This document shows positions 45,091 to 54,715 of a stretch of 64,000 nt of DNA, one piece after another. A program made the position numbers and the translations under genes. The notes under the pieces are model-generated. The model saw only the letters and a list, made by a program, of their open reading frames with translations, was not told the DNA's origin and did not search any database. Location of the stretch: assembly GCA_014695295.1 (NCBI GenBank), contig JACJNY010000041.1, positions 1-64,000 of the forward strand, written 5' to 3'. The stretch's first letter is position 1. Each line of letters opens with the position of its first letter. This DNA is from Microcoleus sp. FACHB-61 (lineage in GTDB: Bacteria > Cyanobacteriota > Cyanobacteriia > Cyanobacteriales > Microcoleaceae).

Positions 45091-45621
45091 AGTATTTGAG
45101 TCTCCTGAAAATACACTTTTTCCAAGATAGCTCTAGAATTGCAAAAGACTGGTAATTGTTGCAAAACTCAGCGAAATTTATCAAAATGTTTTGCCGACAG
45201 AGTTTCACAATTTAAAATCTCTAATGCTATCCAGATGTTAATTTTGCTATTTGATGTATAGGCGATCGCTATGCCTTGGATAGCAGGCGCGTAGTCGGAG
45301 TCCTTCCCACTCTCACCTTGAAAAAACTGCACAGCGCGCCGCAATACATTCCCGGTTTGTTTAACTACCCAGGACATCTTGTGCTGGTCATCGAAGTGTG
45401 TTCCCTGATACAGGGACTTTGCCCTGCGATTAATTGGGGGTAGTCCTGCATAAGTAGTGATGCAATTTAATGTAACCCCCTCTGTGGAGATGAAAGGCAA
45501 AAATCACTACTTGTTTACCAATTACCAATTCCCCATTCCCCATTCCCCATTACTACTCACCAAATTCCAATTCCCAATTACTATTCACTAATTCCCAATA
45601 ACTGATAATTAAATCTAATTC
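45091..45621. other. intergenic region with repeats and a doubtful ORF
   Basis: A leftward frame of 110 codons (45168-45500) has no domain I recognise and no clear ribosome site; I do not call it a gene. From 45515 to 45610 there are CCAATTCCCCATTCCCCATT-type short tandem repeats, similar to those near 51000. Confidence 0.4.
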
Positions 45622-46884
45622 TTAACTTTTTAGATAATGTTTTTCGGCTTCCGACCAATTCAGTTTAAGCAACGAATCATCTCCCCATGTCAGCTTGAAA
45701 CTCGGCTTAATTGCTTTCACGCCCAAAGCGCTAATAATCTGCGCTGCTACAGCTTTCGCCAGTAGCGGCGGTACAGAATTTCCGACTTGGCGAAAACCGT
45801 GCCATTTTGTGACGTGAAATCTAAACCAGTCAGGATAGGAATGCAGCCGCGCAGCTTCTCTGACTGTAATGCACCGAGGGGCGATCGGGTGAATCGGCCT
45901 CGGCGAAGTATAAGCCCCCCTCGCCCTGTCGGTTCCGGCCCTGAGAGTGTTGCAAACTCCCTCGGGATGCAGCTTGTAAAAACGACTGATCGGCTCTTTT
46001 TCGCCGTGTTTTGCAGCCTGAAACCTTTCCATACATTCCAGAGAATGTTGAGTTCGCAAACTACAAGAGAGGATTTGTCGATCGTACTCGCGATCGTAGG
46101 AATAATCATCATCCAAACCATCGATTCCGCGCATTATACTCGCATAAGTGCTGCACTTTCCGTACTCCGCGATTACCCAATCTCGGTGCAGCAACTCGCT
46201 GTATTTTTCCACTTCCGGCAAATCTCCAATCGCATCCCAAACCGTCGGGACAGCAGGTAAATTAACTTTTATATAGCGTTTAGGAACTTTAGTTTTAGGC
46301 AGTAGAGTAGTTGGCTGAGGGTATTTTGGCAGCTCATAGCCTTCTTTGCACCCAATCAGAAACACTCGTTTGCGAGCTTGTGGCACTCCGTAGTGAACGG
46401 CGTTGAGAACTTGATATTTTTCTTCTACTTGATAGCCTGCTTCCATAAAAGAACTAATTAAAATATTCAGGAGTTCTTTGTGTTTTCCTGACGCAATTCC
46501 CGGCACATTTTCCATTACGAAAAACTTTGGTTTGAGTTCCAAAACTAAGCGCTGAAAGTGAAAAATAAGAGAATTTCGCGGGTCGTCAACATCGCGCTTG
46601 CCCATCATCGAGAATCCTTGACAGGGCGAACCGCTGATTACTACGTCTATCTCGCGCCGCCCGATCGCCGATTTTTTCCGAATTTCCGATCCCCTAAGCT
46701 CTGCGACATCTTTGCACAAAATAGAACACATCGGGAAATTAAACTGGTGTGTAGCGCAGTGAATAGGGTCAATTTCGACTGAGGCAAGTACGTCAAAACC
46801 TGCTTGTTCAAAGCCCAGTGTCATGCCGCCCGCACCTGCAAATAAATCAACAGCGATCGGTCGCTTTTTCCGATTGCTTGGCAT
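45622..46884 (-). CDS. DNA (cytosine-5-)-methyltransferase, orphan
   Basis: A 420-residue C5 methyltransferase that adds a methyl group from S-adenosylmethionine to cytosine in duplex DNA. Motif I is VDLFAGAGGMTLGFEQAGF near residue 12, motif IV is SGSPCQGFSMMGKRD with the catalytic Cys near 88, motif VI is FVMENVPGI, motif VIII is GVPQARKRVFLIG and motifs IX-X are TVREAARLHSYPDWF and FRQVGNSVPPLLAKAV. The region ~185-330 is the target-recognition domain; specificity is not readable. No restriction endonuclease gene is adjacent, so it is probably an orphan enzyme such as the cyanobacterial CGATCG methylases that act on HIP1-type sites (inference). It lies 24 bases from lpxB, at the end of the lpx group. 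Confidence 0.92.
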   Translation of the reverse strand: MPSNRKKRPIAVDLFAGAGGMTLGFEQAGFDVLASVEIDPIHCATHQFNFPMCSILCKDVAELRGSEIRKKSAIGRREIDVVISGSPCQGFSMMGKRDVDDPRNSLIFHFQRLVLELKPKFFVMENVPGIASGKHKELLNILISSFMEAGYQVEEKYQVLNAVHYGVPQARKRVFLIGCKEGYELPKYPQPTTLLPKTKVPKRYIKVNLPAVPTVWDAIGDLPEVEKYSELLHRDWVIAEYGKCSTYASIMRGIDGLDDDYSYDREYDRQILSCSLRTQHSLECMERFQAAKHGEKEPISRFYKLHPEGVCNTLRAGTDRARGAYTSPRPIHPIAPRCITVREAARLHSYPDWFRFHVTKWHGFRQVGNSVPPLLAKAVAAQIISALGVKAIKPSFKLTWGDDSLLKLNWSEAEKHYLKS

Positions 46885-46907
46885 AACATTTCAATAACAA
46901 AGTTGCT

Positions 46908-48080
46908 TTAATTTGCTGTATTTAATTTAACATTTTTCATTATTTCCGCAGCCGCGCGATCGCACACGCCCACATCTCCCAGACTTTCGCGCATTTCCCG
47001 ATAACCTGCCAAAGTTTGCTGGCGTCGATCGGCATTTTGCAGCAATTCCAGTGCATGGTTCACTATATTTTCCGCAGTAGCGTCGTCTTGCAGGAACTCC
47101 GGGACGATCGGCTTCATTTGCACCAAATTCGGCGGAGACATAAAAGGAATCGAAAATTTCAGCACGTGGCGAGCAATAACCGCCGTAATCGGACTGACGC
47201 GGTAGGCGACAACTTGCGGAACGTCGAGCAAAGCTAGCTCCAGATTAACAGTACCAGATTTAGCGATCGCCAGATCGGCAGCAGCCAAGATTTCCAGAGT
47301 TTGATTTTCTAACAAAGTAGCCCGCAAACCGTATTTCTCGATCGCCTGTTCGATTTTGCTGCGGAAAGCTTTGTTAGCAAGCGGAATCCAAAAATGAACT
47401 TCCGGCAATTTAGCTTGAATAATTTGAGCGGCCTCAAATATGACCGGCATCAGGTACTTGAGTTCTTGGTGTCTGGAAGCGGGAATTAGGGCGATCGACA
47501 CCTGTTCCGGCCCAATTCCCAAAGTTTTGCGGGCAACTTCCCGGCTGGGCGCAGATTGCATTCTATCCACCAAAGGATGACCAACCAAACTCACTTGGGC
47601 TCCTTTTTTTCGATAATAACAAGCTTCTTCGGGGAAAATTGCCAAAAGTTGGTCGCAAATATAGACAATCAGATCAGTATTGCGACGAGAAATCGACCAA
47701 ACCCATTCTTGAGGTGCGATGTACCAAACCACCGGCAAATCCGGCAAACAGCGGCGGATGTAGCTGCCAATGCCGAGATTTGGAGTCAAATAATCAATCA
47801 ACACCACTGCATCGGGGGGGAAGTTTTTTAGATATCGTTTAGCTTTTTGCTGAACTTGGATCGTTGGCCAAATATAGGGTACAGATTCTATAAGACCCAT
47901 AGAACCAATGCCCACAGTATCGCCTAAAATAGTAGCACCAGCTTCCGCCATACGAGGGCCGCCCAATCCTATTATTTCTAACTCCAAACCAGCGGCGACA
48001 GCGTGACGTTTTAAGGCTGCAACTAACAAAGCTCCTTGCAAATCGCCAGAAACCTCACCAGTGCTAATAAAAATTTTCAT
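46908..48080 (-). CDS. lpxB: lipid-A-disaccharide synthase
   Basis: A 390-residue GT-B glycosyltransferase (family GT19) that joins UDP-diacylglucosamine and lipid X to form the lipid A disaccharide at the inner membrane. MKIFISTGEVSGDLQGALL is the conserved N-terminus; IGLGGPRMAEAGA, VLIDYLTPNLGI, WYIAPQEWVWS, LPASRHQE-like IPASRHQELKYLMP and the donor-site block AIAKSGTVNLELALLDVPQVVAYRVS follow. Length is normal. It is the last of the leftward lpx genes; a repeat-bearing spacer of about 190 bases separates it from lpxA. Confidence 0.93.
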   Translation of the reverse strand: MKIFISTGEVSGDLQGALLVAALKRHAVAAGLELEIIGLGGPRMAEAGATILGDTVGIGSMGLIESVPYIWPTIQVQQKAKRYLKNFPPDAVVLIDYLTPNLGIGSYIRRCLPDLPVVWYIAPQEWVWSISRRNTDLIVYICDQLLAIFPEEACYYRKKGAQVSLVGHPLVDRMQSAPSREVARKTLGIGPEQVSIALIPASRHQELKYLMPVIFEAAQIIQAKLPEVHFWIPLANKAFRSKIEQAIEKYGLRATLLENQTLEILAAADLAIAKSGTVNLELALLDVPQVVAYRVSPITAVIARHVLKFSIPFMSPPNLVQMKPIVPEFLQDDATAENIVNHALELLQNADRRQQTLAGYREMRESLGDVGVCDRAAAEIMKNVKLNTAN

Positions 48081-48176
48081 AAAATCCTCTATATCATCAG
48101 TAAGGTGCCCCGGAGCAAAACTTTTTTAGCTGGGTCAAGGCTTGAAACTGACGCACCCTACAGCTAACTACTCATA

Positions 48177-48250
48177 GGTTTGTAGTGAGGACTTCAGTCC
48201 TCTCTGACGCGACTTTTAGCTAATAAGGACTAAAGTCCTTACTACAAACC
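48177..48250. repeat. palindromic GGTTTGTAGTGAGGAC element
   Basis: GGTTTGTAGTGAGGACTTCAGTCCT on the left mirrors AGGACTAAAGTCCTTACTACAAACC on the right with few mismatches and a loop of about 24 bases. This is a well-known style of cyanobacterial dispersed inverted repeat. Next to it (48110-48165) is another copy of the ...GACGCACCCTAC repeat. Confidence 0.75.
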
Positions 48251-48270
48251 ATAAGTTTATTCTACCTCAT

Positions 48271-49065
48271 TCACTTTTTGCCTGGAATCAAACCGCGCCG
48301 CCCTTTGGTTATAGACTGCTGTACAAATCTCCGCAGGTGCTGCAAATGGGGGTTTTCCTGCAACAAATCCAACTGTTCCAAAGCTTGATTGAGAGTGTAG
48401 CCAGAATGATATAAAATACGAAAAGTTTTCTTCAAAACTAGCAAATCTTCTGCGGTAAAACCGGCGCGTTCGAGACCTACTTTGTTGATAGCTCGCACTC
48501 TCGAAGGATTCCCCTCGACTAGCATATAAGGAGGTACGTCTCGATCGATCCTGCTCAAGCCGCCCACCATAGACAAGCGGCCGATGTGGACAAACTGGTG
48601 AACCCCCAAAACACCGCTCAATCGGGCTTGAGACTCGATTTTAACGTGTCCGGCCAAGGCTACAGCATTGGCGATAATTACTCGATCGGCGATCGCGCAA
48701 TTGTGTCCCACATGAACATAAGCCATCAATAGATTATGATTGCCAATTGTCGTGCTTTCCCCCGCTCCAGTAGCGCGGTTGATTGTCACGTATTCCCGAA
48801 TCAGATTGTTGTCGCCAATTTTCACCCTAGTCAGAGAACCCTCGTATTTCAAATCTTGAGGTTCCAAACCAATCGCCGCACCGGGGAAAATTTGATTGCG
48901 AGCGCCTATTTCTGTTAGCCCGTCGATAATTGCATGAGCGCCAATCTTAGTCTCCGGCCCGATTTTCACTCTTTCCCCAATTACAGCATAAGCTCCCACT
49001 TCTACAGTCGGGTGAAGTTCAGCACCGGGATGAATCACAGCAGTTGGGTGAATCAAAGTAAGCAT
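48271..49065 (-). CDS. lpxA: UDP-N-acetylglucosamine acyltransferase
   Basis: A 264-residue left-handed beta-helix enzyme that puts the first 3-hydroxyacyl chain on UDP-GlcNAc in lipid A synthesis. The hexapeptide ladder begins at once (LIHPTAVIHPGAELHPTVEVGAYAVIGE) and runs to about residue 190; TTIGNHNLLMAYVHVGHNCAI contains the catalytic His (HVGHNC region); the helical C-terminus (ERAGFTAEDLLVLKKTFRIL) is typical of LpxA. Length matches the family. It sits between fabZ and lpxB in the conserved order. Confidence 0.94.
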   Translation of the reverse strand: MLTLIHPTAVIHPGAELHPTVEVGAYAVIGERVKIGPETKIGAHAIIDGLTEIGARNQIFPGAAIGLEPQDLKYEGSLTRVKIGDNNLIREYVTINRATGAGESTTIGNHNLLMAYVHVGHNCAIADRVIIANAVALAGHVKIESQARLSGVLGVHQFVHIGRLSMVGGLSRIDRDVPPYMLVEGNPSRVRAINKVGLERAGFTAEDLLVLKKTFRILYHSGYTLNQALEQLDLLQENPHLQHLRRFVQQSITKGRRGLIPGKK

Positions 49066-49297
49066 TTGTCAGTTTTTTTGCTGGTAAGTGGGAAGGAAGT
49101 TCGGCAACGCGCAGTGTAAGGGATTGAACGGATGGATGTTGAAGGAAGAGGGAAGAAGGAAGAGGGAAGAAGGAAGAGAAAAGAAGGCATTTTTTAAATT
49201 TTAAGATTGCTTCGTTCCGAGGAATGCTTCGCAGTTTTAATTTAAATTCAAAACTCACAATTCAAAACTATCCCCAAGCCCTCACCAATTCCCAAAT

Positions 49298-49819
49298 TTA
49301 ATCTACCATCGAAAACATCAATTCTCCTTCACAAACTTTTTGTCCGTCAACTTCAGCCAGAGCCTGGATTTTCGCGAACCGACGGCGTTTTACCCACAGC
49401 AATTCTACAGTCATCAGCAACTGATCGCCCGGTACAACCTGACGACGGAACTTGACTTTATCAATTCCCGTAAACATCCACAAGCCTTGCTCGATGTCGG
49501 GCAACTGAGCCAGAACCATACCGCCAACTTGAGCCATCGCTTCAACAATTAATACCCCAGGCATAATCGGCCGTCCGGGAAAATGCCCTTGAAAATGTGG
49601 TTCGTTGAAAGTCACATTTTTAATTCCTACAGCCCTCTCGGACGGCACGTAATCAACAATCTTGTCAACCAGTGCAAAAGGATACCGATGAGGCAATAAT
49701 TTCTGGATTTCTTCGAGAGTAAAAGTAGATTTAACCGCTGGAGAATCCTCACCGTTTTCTGTGGGAACGGATTCAGAATTAGCAGTATTGAGGGTGTTAA
49801 CTTCAGTCAGCGTGGACAT
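49298..49819 (-). CDS. fabZ: 3-hydroxyacyl-[acyl-carrier-protein] dehydratase
   Basis: A hot-dog-fold dehydratase that removes water from 3-hydroxyacyl-ACP in fatty acid elongation and competes with LpxA for the same substrate, which explains its place in the lpx cluster. [17 protein letters not shown] carries the catalytic His and [18 protein letters not shown] the catalytic Glu helix. The frame is open to an ATG at 49876; the first ~40 residues of either form are low-complexity and not conserved. I use ATG 49819 ([11 protein letters not shown]; 173 residues), still longer than the usual ~150. The upstream start would put the gene 32 bases from lpxC. Confidence 0.9.
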   Translation of the reverse strand: MSTLTEVNTLNTANSESVPTENGEDSPAVKSTFTLEEIQKLLPHRYPFALVDKIVDYVPSERAVGIKNVTFNEPHFQGHFPGRPIMPGVLIVEAMAQVGGMVLAQLPDIEQGLWMFTGIDKVKFRRQVVPGDQLLMTVELLWVKRRRFAKIQALAEVDGQKVCEGELMFSMVD

Positions 49820-49908
49820 TGCTTGAAGACTTTTGAGTGTGGTAGAAACGCGACGGATCGCGTCTTGGGTTGTCAATTGTAACAGGGACTTGGCTCGAAC
49901 CTTTGTTT

Positions 49909-50763
49909 CTAACTTGTCTGTAGCACGGCCCCAGCTTGGGATTTCAGGGCTAAGGCAAGTTGGACGTGCAGGTTGTGACTGGCTTTGTAAGCCAAGTAGT
50001 GAGCTTTTGGCAAAGTTCCCAGCAGACTGAGGTCGCCTACTAAGTCTAGGATTTTATGGCGCACCGGTTCGTTGGCAAATCTCAAAGGCGGGTTGAGCCA
50101 GCCGGAGCGATCGCAAACTAGGGCGTTCTCTAGGGTACCACCTTTGATCAAACCTGCTTGTCGCAATTGGTCAACTTGGCGAGCAAGTCCAAAAGTGCGG
50201 GCTGGGGCGATCGCGCTAGCAAAACTTTCTGCCTCTGGCGACCAACTGTACCATTGATTGCCGATCGCCTGTTCCTCAAAATCAATTCCGTAACTAAACC
50301 GAGTTTCCGCTGACGGTAAAGCCGCTGCAAAAGCATCCCCGTGGCGCACCCAAATTGGCTGTTCTAGGGCGCAGGAGGAAGTGGGGTCTTGCTTGGATTC
50401 TTGAGGAACTAAGCCGGTATGGGCGATCGCCTCTACCCAAACCTGAGCCGAACCGTCCAGCAGCGGCACTTCCGGCCCATCAACCTCAATTCGAGCATTA
50501 TCCGCTCCCATCCCCGCCAAAGCGGCTAATAAATGCTCTACAGTGCGAATTTGAGCATCGATACCTGCCAGTTCAGTGGAAAGTGCCGTCTGACAAACTG
50601 CCTCAATTTTTGCAGGAATTATCGGAGTACCGGGCAAGTCTATTCTGACAAAATAGCGACCTTCCCCAACCGCAGCAGGCAAAACTCGGACGCGAGTTTT
50701 TTCGCCGCTGTGCAAACCGATTCCCGACAGTTCAAATTCAGATTTTAAGGTACGTTGAGTCAT
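49909..50763 (-). CDS. lpxC: UDP-3-O-acyl-N-acetylglucosamine deacetylase
   Basis: A zinc amidase of about 284 residues that commits the lipid A pathway by removing the N-acetyl group. [30 protein letters not shown] is the canonical start; [33 protein letters not shown] contains the first zinc His and the DGS block; [30 protein letters not shown] (second zinc His and Asp) complete the site. The open frame reaches back to 50928, but that part is translated 9-base repeat (IRY units), so the start is ATG 50763. Repeats and purine tracts separate it from the omp85 gene. Confidence 0.93.
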   Translation of the reverse strand: MTQRTLKSEFELSGIGLHSGEKTRVRVLPAAVGEGRYFVRIDLPGTPIIPAKIEAVCQTALSTELAGIDAQIRTVEHLLAALAGMGADNARIEVDGPEVPLLDGSAQVWVEAIAHTGLVPQESKQDPTSSCALEQPIWVRHGDAFAAALPSAETRFSYGIDFEEQAIGNQWYSWSPEAESFASAIAPARTFGLARQVDQLRQAGLIKGGTLENALVCDRSGWLNPPLRFANEPVRHKILDLVGDLSLLGTLPKAHYLAYKASHNLHVQLALALKSQAGAVLQTS

Positions 50764-50792
50764 TTGGAAGAAGGAAGTTCGGCAACGGATTC

Positions 50793-50849
50793 TGTAACGG
50801 ATGTAACGGATGTAACGGATGTAACGGATGTAACGGATGTAACGGATGT
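50793..50849. repeat. 9-base tandem repeat TGTAACGGA
   Basis: Six to seven copies of TGTAACGGA sit directly upstream of lpxC. Being a multiple of three, the array stays in frame and artificially extends the lpxC frame with Ile-Arg-Tyr units. A purine-rich GGAAGA tract follows at about 50853-50890. Confidence 0.9.
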
Positions 50850-51064
50850 CAGGAAGAGGGAAGAGGGAAGATGGAAGATGGAAGAGGGAAGTTAACCGTA
50901 GGGGAGCGGCCCGGCGCACCTTAGACATGATTCGTAGGGTGCACCGGGCGATCGCACCTTACCAATTACCTTTTCCCCAATCACCAATTAGCAATTACCC
51001 ATTACCCCTTACCCCTTACTCCTAACTAAGGACTAATGACTGCTGACTAATGACTCTTCGTTAA

Positions 51065-53449
51065 TTAGAATCGCTCACCAATCCCAAAGTGAATTTGATT
51101 GTCGCCGGTGTCGTTGATACCGTAATCGATGCGGATCGGCCCTAAAGGAGATTGAATCCGCACGCCGAGGCCGTAACCGTAACCGCTACCCGGCTTTCCG
51201 CGAATACCGGCAGGGTCGCCCGGGACATCTTTGCCCGTACCCAAGTCGGTGCCAGCATCCAAAAATAGCGCTCCGCCGAGAAACGAAATAATCGGGAAAC
51301 GGTACTCAACGCTGGCTTCTAGGAAGCTGCGGCCGGCTCCCATGTCGCCTTCGTCGTATCCGCGCACCGAGTTGGCGCCGCCCAAGGCAAAGGCTTCGTA
51401 GGGAGGCAAATCTCCGAATACGGTGCCGCCTCTAAAACTGAATGCCAGGGTTTGAGGGCCAGGGGTAAAGTTAGTGTACTGGACTGGTAGGTAAAAGCTG
51501 TAGCTGGCCCGCAGGCGGTTTAACAGGATGCTGCCGGAACCTACAGGAATCGACTGTTCCATCCCAAACCTGAGCAGGGAACCGCTAGTGGGGCGGAGGG
51601 GGTCGTTGCGCCGATCGCGCACAACACCTGCTTGCAGTGTTGTCAAGTCGTCGGAGCCCGACTCGCTAAAACTTAACAGGTTGCCGAGTTCGTCCCGGGA
51701 TTCGCGCCTGCCTTTGCGATCGGTAATTGAGACTCGCTGGTACTGCAAACCGAGTGAAGCAGTCCACTCAGGATCGGCAAAAGGATTGCGGGCCAGGGGA
51801 CGGGTGAAATTGATGCCGGCACCGGTGCGGACGATGCGGGGTCGATCCTCGTTGGGCAATCTGACTTCCCGTTCGCCGCCGTCAAAAATCACGCTGATCG
51901 ATCGTCTTCTAAAAACATTAGCGGTGAAAGAAGTGCGGTAAGGATCGCCCGCAATCCAAGGATCGGTAAAACTCAGGTCAAACAGCGTTTGGCGTTCCCC
52001 GATTTGTACTTCAGCCCCCAATCTCTGGTTCCTGCCGCCCAAGTTTTGCTGCTGGTAACTCACCGTACCGAACAAACCCGTGGCGGAACTCAAACCCGCA
52101 CCAGCCGCGAGAGAACCTGTATTTTTCTCGATGACGTTGACAATTACCCTTGCCTTGCGGGGGTCAGTCGTTCCCGGTTCCAAGGCAAGCCGCACGTCTT
52201 CAAAAATTCCCAAACCAAACACCCGTCTCAAATCCCTTTCCGCCTTAGTGCGGTTAAAGATGTCTCCGGGCTTGAGTTCTACTTCGCGGGTGACCACAAA
52301 GCGACGGGTGTTGCCTCCGATCGGCTGACCGGTGGCATCCGTTGCCTCTCCCTCCTTGTTCAGGAAGCGGACATCAACGGATTCGATCTGGCCTTCTGCC
52401 ACTACCAGGGTGACTGTGCCGTCGTCTCCTACTTGCGGGGCATCAGTGATTTGGCCCAAAACATAGCCGTTCTCTTGATACCACGCATTAATTCTTTTCA
52501 CTCCCTCCTCAAAGCGGCGGAGGTTGAGAATTTGACCGTACTGATCGCGGAAGCTTTCGTCAATTACGCTTTGGGGCAGCACTTGCTGGCCGGTGATTGT
52601 CACTCTCTGCAGCACGGGATTTGCCTGCACAATAAAAGTCACCCGGACGCCCAACGGGGTGTCTTCCGGTACTGCCCGCACGTTTCTAAAAAAGCCCGTG
52701 GCAAAAATGGCGTTGATGTCTTGTTGCAGTTGGCTGCGGTTGGTCGTGCGTCCCGGTTGGGTGCTGATGACTCGGTAAATCTCGCGTTCCAGGTCTCCCG
52801 TCGCCCCGGTGACGGTAACTTCTGCAACTAGCACTTGCGGTTCGGCCGCCCCGGCGGGTGCGGGCGTTTGCCTGGGCTGCGGTGCTGGGCCAGGGGGCAA
52901 TGGGGGAACGGTGTTAGCCGGCGGTCTGGTCGGGGCCGGTCTGGGGGTAACTTGGGCGTTTTGAGCGATCGCCCCGGATTCCTCTGGTTTCCCTAGCTCT
53001 GCTGCGAGCCAGGCGGGCGTTACAGCCGCTTCCGATGGGGGGAGCGGGCTGCCCAGTTGCGCGTCTGGCAGGGCGTTTTGGCTGCTAGAGGCAGGGGAGG
53101 GGTTGGATGCTAGCTCGGGTTTGAGTTGAAGGCTCGAAGGCGAAACCGGGGAGGGTGTGTCTGTGAATCGGTCTGGGGGTTTGCGGTCGTTTTCTCCTCT
53201 GGCAGGGGCCTCCGCTATTATTTTTAGGGCTTCCCATTTGTTAGTTTTACCGGCTTTGCGGTTTTGAGGAGGATTTTGGGTTAATTCTGGAATGGGGCGA
53301 TCGGGTAATTCGATCGACGGGGCGGGCGGAACGGCAGCCAAAGCTTCCTCTGCTGATTCAGAGTAGGATGTTTGGCCGCTTGCCGAATTTGATAACCCGA
53401 ATGTTGCTGAGGCAGTAAAAACTGCCACCAATACAGCAGATAAACGCAT
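51065..53449 (-). CDS. Omp85/BamA family outer membrane assembly protein
   Basis: A 794-residue outer membrane protein of the BamA/Toc75 family, which inserts beta-barrel proteins. A signal peptide (MRLSAVLVAVFTASATFGLSNSASG) is followed by a proline-rich, disordered region (residues ~30-205), three POTRA domains (~208-450: LVAEVTVTGATGDLEREIYRVI, LQRVTITGQQVLPQSVIDESF, GQIESVDVRFLNKEG) and a 16-strand barrel (~455-794) with the lid-lock type GGTVFGDLPPYEAFALGGANSVRGYDEGDMG and the C-terminal strand ending IHFGIGERF. The proline-rich N-region is typical of cyanobacterial homologues. It sits between purC and lpxC, as in other cyanobacteria. Confidence 0.93.
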   Translation of the reverse strand: MRLSAVLVAVFTASATFGLSNSASGQTSYSESAEEALAAVPPAPSIELPDRPIPELTQNPPQNRKAGKTNKWEALKIIAEAPARGENDRKPPDRFTDTPSPVSPSSLQLKPELASNPSPASSSQNALPDAQLGSPLPPSEAAVTPAWLAAELGKPEESGAIAQNAQVTPRPAPTRPPANTVPPLPPGPAPQPRQTPAPAGAAEPQVLVAEVTVTGATGDLEREIYRVISTQPGRTTNRSQLQQDINAIFATGFFRNVRAVPEDTPLGVRVTFIVQANPVLQRVTITGQQVLPQSVIDESFRDQYGQILNLRRFEEGVKRINAWYQENGYVLGQITDAPQVGDDGTVTLVVAEGQIESVDVRFLNKEGEATDATGQPIGGNTRRFVVTREVELKPGDIFNRTKAERDLRRVFGLGIFEDVRLALEPGTTDPRKARVIVNVIEKNTGSLAAGAGLSSATGLFGTVSYQQQNLGGRNQRLGAEVQIGERQTLFDLSFTDPWIAGDPYRTSFTANVFRRRSISVIFDGGEREVRLPNEDRPRIVRTGAGINFTRPLARNPFADPEWTASLGLQYQRVSITDRKGRRESRDELGNLLSFSESGSDDLTTLQAGVVRDRRNDPLRPTSGSLLRFGMEQSIPVGSGSILLNRLRASYSFYLPVQYTNFTPGPQTLAFSFRGGTVFGDLPPYEAFALGGANSVRGYDEGDMGAGRSFLEASVEYRFPIISFLGGALFLDAGTDLGTGKDVPGDPAGIRGKPGSGYGYGLGVRIQSPLGPIRIDYGINDTGDNQIHFGIGERF

Positions 53450-53634
53450 TTTTGTTCACTTTTTTGGGCAATCCACACACCACATTAGTCATTATTCATT
53501 AGTCATTAGTCATTAGTTATATAAGTCGGTTGAATTTCGCGCTGACCGCTAATTGATGACTGTTGACCGCTGATTGCTGACATCGAAAGCAGAAGGGTGA
53601 CAAACTGTGCAATTCTAGCGCATTGTTAATGCCT

Positions 53635-54363
53635 CTAGACTTTCTGAGCTAGAACCCGCTGGAGAACTTGCTGGTAAGCAGTTTCTACCGATCCCAAGTC
53701 GCGCCGGAATCGGTCTTTATCCATAACACGGGCGTCGGGGTCGGTTTCTGCGTTGTCCCAGAGGCGGCAGGTGTCGGGACTGATTTCGTCGGCGAGGATC
53801 AGATTTTGATGTTGGTCGATACCGAATTCTAGTTTGAAGTCTACCAGGGTGATGCCGCACTGGCTGAAAAATTCTTTGAGTATTTCGTTAATTTCGCGGG
53901 CGGCGATTTCTAGTTGGTCTACTTGTTCGGGGGTGGCTAGCTGCATTAACTGAAGTCGGCCGCGGGTCAGCAGCGGGTCTCCCAAATCGTCGTTTTTGTA
54001 ATAAAACTCCACCAGCGGCGGATTGACAATTGTGCCGACGGCGAGCCCGGTTTGCTTGCAAAGACTTCCAGCAGCAATATTTCTGACTACGACTTCCAAT
54101 GGCAAGATTTGGACGCGACAGACTCGCATTTGGTTGGGGGCCGGCGTGTCGATGAAGTGGGTGGGAATGCCTTTGGCTTCTAGCATCCGAAACAGGTGGG
54201 CGGATACGGCGCAGTTGATTTCGCCTTTGCCGACGATGCTGCCGCGTTTCTGGGCGTTAAAGGCTGTGGCGTCGTCTTTGAAGTGGGTCAGCAAAATTTC
54301 GCTGTCTTCGGTGGAGTAGAGGATTTTGGCTTTGCCTTCATAGAGTTTGCGATCGGCTGACAT
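53635..54363 (-). CDS. purC: phosphoribosylaminoimidazole-succinocarboxamide synthase
   Basis: A 242-residue SAICAR synthetase that couples aspartate to CAIR with ATP in purine synthesis. KLYEGKAKILYST is the ATP-binding start; FKDDATAFNAQKRGSIVGKGEINCAVSAHLF, LPLEVVVRNIAAGSLCKQTGL, FYYKNDDLGDPLL and LVDFKLEFGIDQHQNLILADEISPDTCRLWD are conserved family blocks. Length is exactly that of bacterial PurC. Transcribed leftward ahead of omp85 with a 185-base spacer that contains CATTAGTCATTAGTCATTAG repeats (about 53490-53520). Confidence 0.95.
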   Translation of the reverse strand: MSADRKLYEGKAKILYSTEDSEILLTHFKDDATAFNAQKRGSIVGKGEINCAVSAHLFRMLEAKGIPTHFIDTPAPNQMRVCRVQILPLEVVVRNIAAGSLCKQTGLAVGTIVNPPLVEFYYKNDDLGDPLLTRGRLQLMQLATPEQVDQLEIAAREINEILKEFFSQCGITLVDFKLEFGIDQHQNLILADEISPDTCRLWDNAETDPDARVMDKDRFRRDLGSVETAYQQVLQRVLAQKV

Positions 54364-54715
54364 GGCGATTAATAATAAGGTAGATGAGTTTTAGATTTTA
54401 CAGTAGCTCGATCGGGCGCTATTGGCGAGTTTTTGGATCTCGGCTGCCCCGCTTATGCCCATGACCGAAAGCATCCAGGATACAAGCCCCCGGATTCATC
54501 CGTGGGGTCAATGCTTCAATCTAAAATCTAAAATCTAAAATCTAAAATCGATTGACGGGCGAGTACCCCTGCAGGTAGATACCGCGCTCGGGTGAGGCAT
54601 AAATGATTCTTTACAAAGGACAATAGAGATTAGACCTGCTGGGTTCGCGATCGGTGCTGACTAAACCTAGCCAACGAGACTGGCGCTTACAAAACATCTG
54701 CAAAGAAGCTAATTT
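54364..54715. other. intergenic region between purC and response regulator
   Basis: Divergent control region of about 350 bases. It holds an AATCTAAA tandem run at 54517-54549, like the one before the RND exporter gene. No consensus promoter pair or RNA gene is seen. Confidence 0.5.

Noticed and set aside
45168-45500. Leftward 110-codon frame
   Set aside because: No motif or family resemblance and no ribosome site; could be a remnant but nothing supports it.
50800-50850. CRISPR-like array upstream of lpxC
   Set aside because: Units are only 9 bases and directly adjacent, without spacers; it is a simple tandem repeat.
51989-52831. Long + strand frame opposite the Omp85 gene
   Set aside because: Shadow of a GC-rich coding region; the opposite strand has a full signal peptide, POTRA domains and barrel.
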